The notes beneath the pieces are model-generated. The model was given only the letters and a program-made list of their open reading frames with translations, had not been told where the DNA came from and did no database searches. This document shows, one piece after another, positions 5,634-6,411 of a stretch of DNA of 6,411 nt (position 1 is its first letter; every line of letters starts with the position of its first letter). The stretch comes from Limnochordia bacterium (lineage in GTDB: Bacteria > Bacillota > Limnochordia > Darwinibacteriales > SLO01), in contig SLOG01000142.1 in assembly GCA_007132635.1 (NCBI GenBank), forward strand, positions 1 through 6,411, read 5' to 3'. Made by a program: the position numbers and the translations under genes.

Positions 5634-6411
5634 CTAATCCACCAACAAGGGAAACTCTGCCACCCGCAGGTTTGTACATCCGTAGGGTATTAGCCTAAGT
5701 GATTCCAGGGGTTCCGCCGATTGCGTGGGGCTGTGGGGCAGCGATCCCGCCCAGTTATCTGTCAGGTGCCACTCCCGCACCAAGCGTCCCGAAACCCGCA
5801 GGGCTACCGGGGCTCCGTCGGGCCGGAAGGGTGACTCTGGCCGGCCGCACCGCTCCACCCGTATCCCTGCGCCCAAATCTTTCGGGTCGATCCGCAGACC
5901 GTAGTTCCATAATCCGGTGGGATGCACTTCGTAGTCTCCATAGGGGGCTTTGCCTCGAACCAGCTGCCACCTTTCCGGCACCGGCAGCGCATACACCAAC
6001 GGACCTCGCAGCAGCGAGACCGAACCGTGGTACCGCCGCTCCGCCCGTACCGCCATGGGCAGCGTCAATGTCACCACATCCCCTGACTGCCACGTGCGAT
6101 CGATGCGGTAAAAAGTACCTGGTTGCGGCGATACCGTCGTTCCGTCCGGTAGTACCACCGCCGCACCCCGGGCCCACTGAGGAATTCGCAGCTGCAGCGG
6201 AAACGCCGTGCCCGGTGCCCGTTCGAACCGCAGCGTGACCGTCTCGTCAAACGGATAGTCCGTCTCTTCGACCACCACCACATGCCCTACAGGCAGACCG
6301 ACGTCCACGCGGCACGGAGCGTAGGCCACGGCGGCCAAACCGCCATCACCCTCCATCCAGAGATGGGAGGCAAACTTGGGCCAGCCTTGGTGCATGTTGG
6401 CTGTACAACAG
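5634..6411 (-). CDS. Glycoside hydrolase of the DUF1680 / GH127 superfamily (beta-L-arabinofuranosidase type), C-terminal part, 5' end outside the window
   Basis: This 258-codon open frame runs in from the right edge and stops at TAG (5636-5634). It begins with CCTANMHQGWPKF. The Cys-Cys pair corresponds to the family's active-site motif: in Bifidobacterium longum HypBA1 (GH127), Cys417 is the nucleophile and Cys417/Cys418 bind zinc together with a Glu and another Cys further upstream. Downstream come landmarks of the C-terminal beta-sandwich region: TDYPFDETVTLRFE, FPLQLRIPQWA, GTFYRIDRTWQSGDVVTLTLPM-like strands and SLLRGPLVYAL, then a C-terminal IPYGCTNLRVAEFP segment. The length after the CC motif is close to that in HypBA1 (about 240 residues), so the C-terminus looks complete. 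The ATG at 6395-6393 is internal, because the open frame and conserved residues continue upstream of it. The gene lies 36 bases before the ATPase gene and is probably cotranscribed. Members of this superfamily act on arabinofuranosides, but specificities vary, so the exact substrate and any signal peptide cannot be judged here. Confidence 0.9.
   Translation of the reverse strand, partial: CCTANMHQGWPKFASHLWMEGDGGLAAVAYAPCRVDVGLPVGHVVVVEETDYPFDETVTLRFERAPGTAFPLQLRIPQWARGAAVVLPDGTTVSPQPGTFYRIDRTWQSGDVVTLTLPMAVRAERRYHGSVSLLRGPLVYALPVPERWQLVRGKAPYGDYEVHPTGLWNYGLRIDPKDLGAGIRVERCGRPESPFRPDGAPVALRVSGRLVREWHLTDNWAGSLPHSPTQSAEPLESLRLIPYGCTNLRVAEFPLLVD

Noticed and set aside
4923..5693. A 256-codon plus-strand frame opposite the OppD-type ATPase gene
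   Set aside because: It is an antisense shadow of conserved ATPase codons, with no domain features or operon context of its own.

Overview
The window is a single minus-strand gene cluster with no gap longer than 89 bases. All six recognisable genes read right to left, and the genes at both window edges are cut off. Base composition is moderately GC-rich, roughly the high 50s percent by eye. Shine-Dalgarno sites are strong and purine-rich (AAAGGAG, AGGAGGGGG, GGGAGGG), which fits a Bacillota-like bacterium. The substrate-binding protein has a non-lipoprotein signal peptide, which would fit a diderm lineage better than a classical Gram-positive one. Limnochordia-type or other diderm Bacillota are possible, and Thermotogota-like relatives cannot be excluded. 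This placement is inference from style, not a taxonomic identification.

Layout in transcription order: (1) 6411-5634, the C-terminal part of a DUF1680 / GH127-superfamily glycoside hydrolase (beta-L-arabinofuranosidase type), starting exactly at its Cys-Cys active-site motif; (2) 5597-4566, an OppD/DppD-type ATPase; (3) 4585-3545, an OppF/DppF-type ATPase overlapping the previous gene by 20 bases; (4) 3469-1583, a 628-residue secreted cluster-C (SBP_bac_5) solute-binding protein; (5) 1493-510, an OppB-type permease with a TTG start; (6) 470 to beyond base 1, an OppC-type permease, of which 156 codons plus two bases are visible. A strong intercistronic stem-loop (1513-1559) lies between the binding-protein and permease genes.

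The genes form a complete five-component Opp/Dpp-family ABC importer: binding protein, two permeases and two ATPases. The OppC gene is truncated only by the window edge. The importer sits directly behind a glycosidase. Opp-family importers in several thermophiles and plant-biomass degraders carry oligosaccharides rather than peptides. The neighbouring glycosidase, the tryptophan-rich binding protein and the long extracytoplasmic insert of OppC all point to a sugar, possibly an arabinose-containing oligosaccharide, as substrate. The binding protein would capture the glycan outside the membrane, OppB and OppC would pass it through using ATP hydrolysed by the D/F pair, and the glycosidase would trim it. 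This is a plausible catabolic locus, but the substrate is inferred from neighbourhood only. I see no mobile element, tRNA, rRNA, CRISPR array or convincing plus-strand gene, and no clearly novel system.
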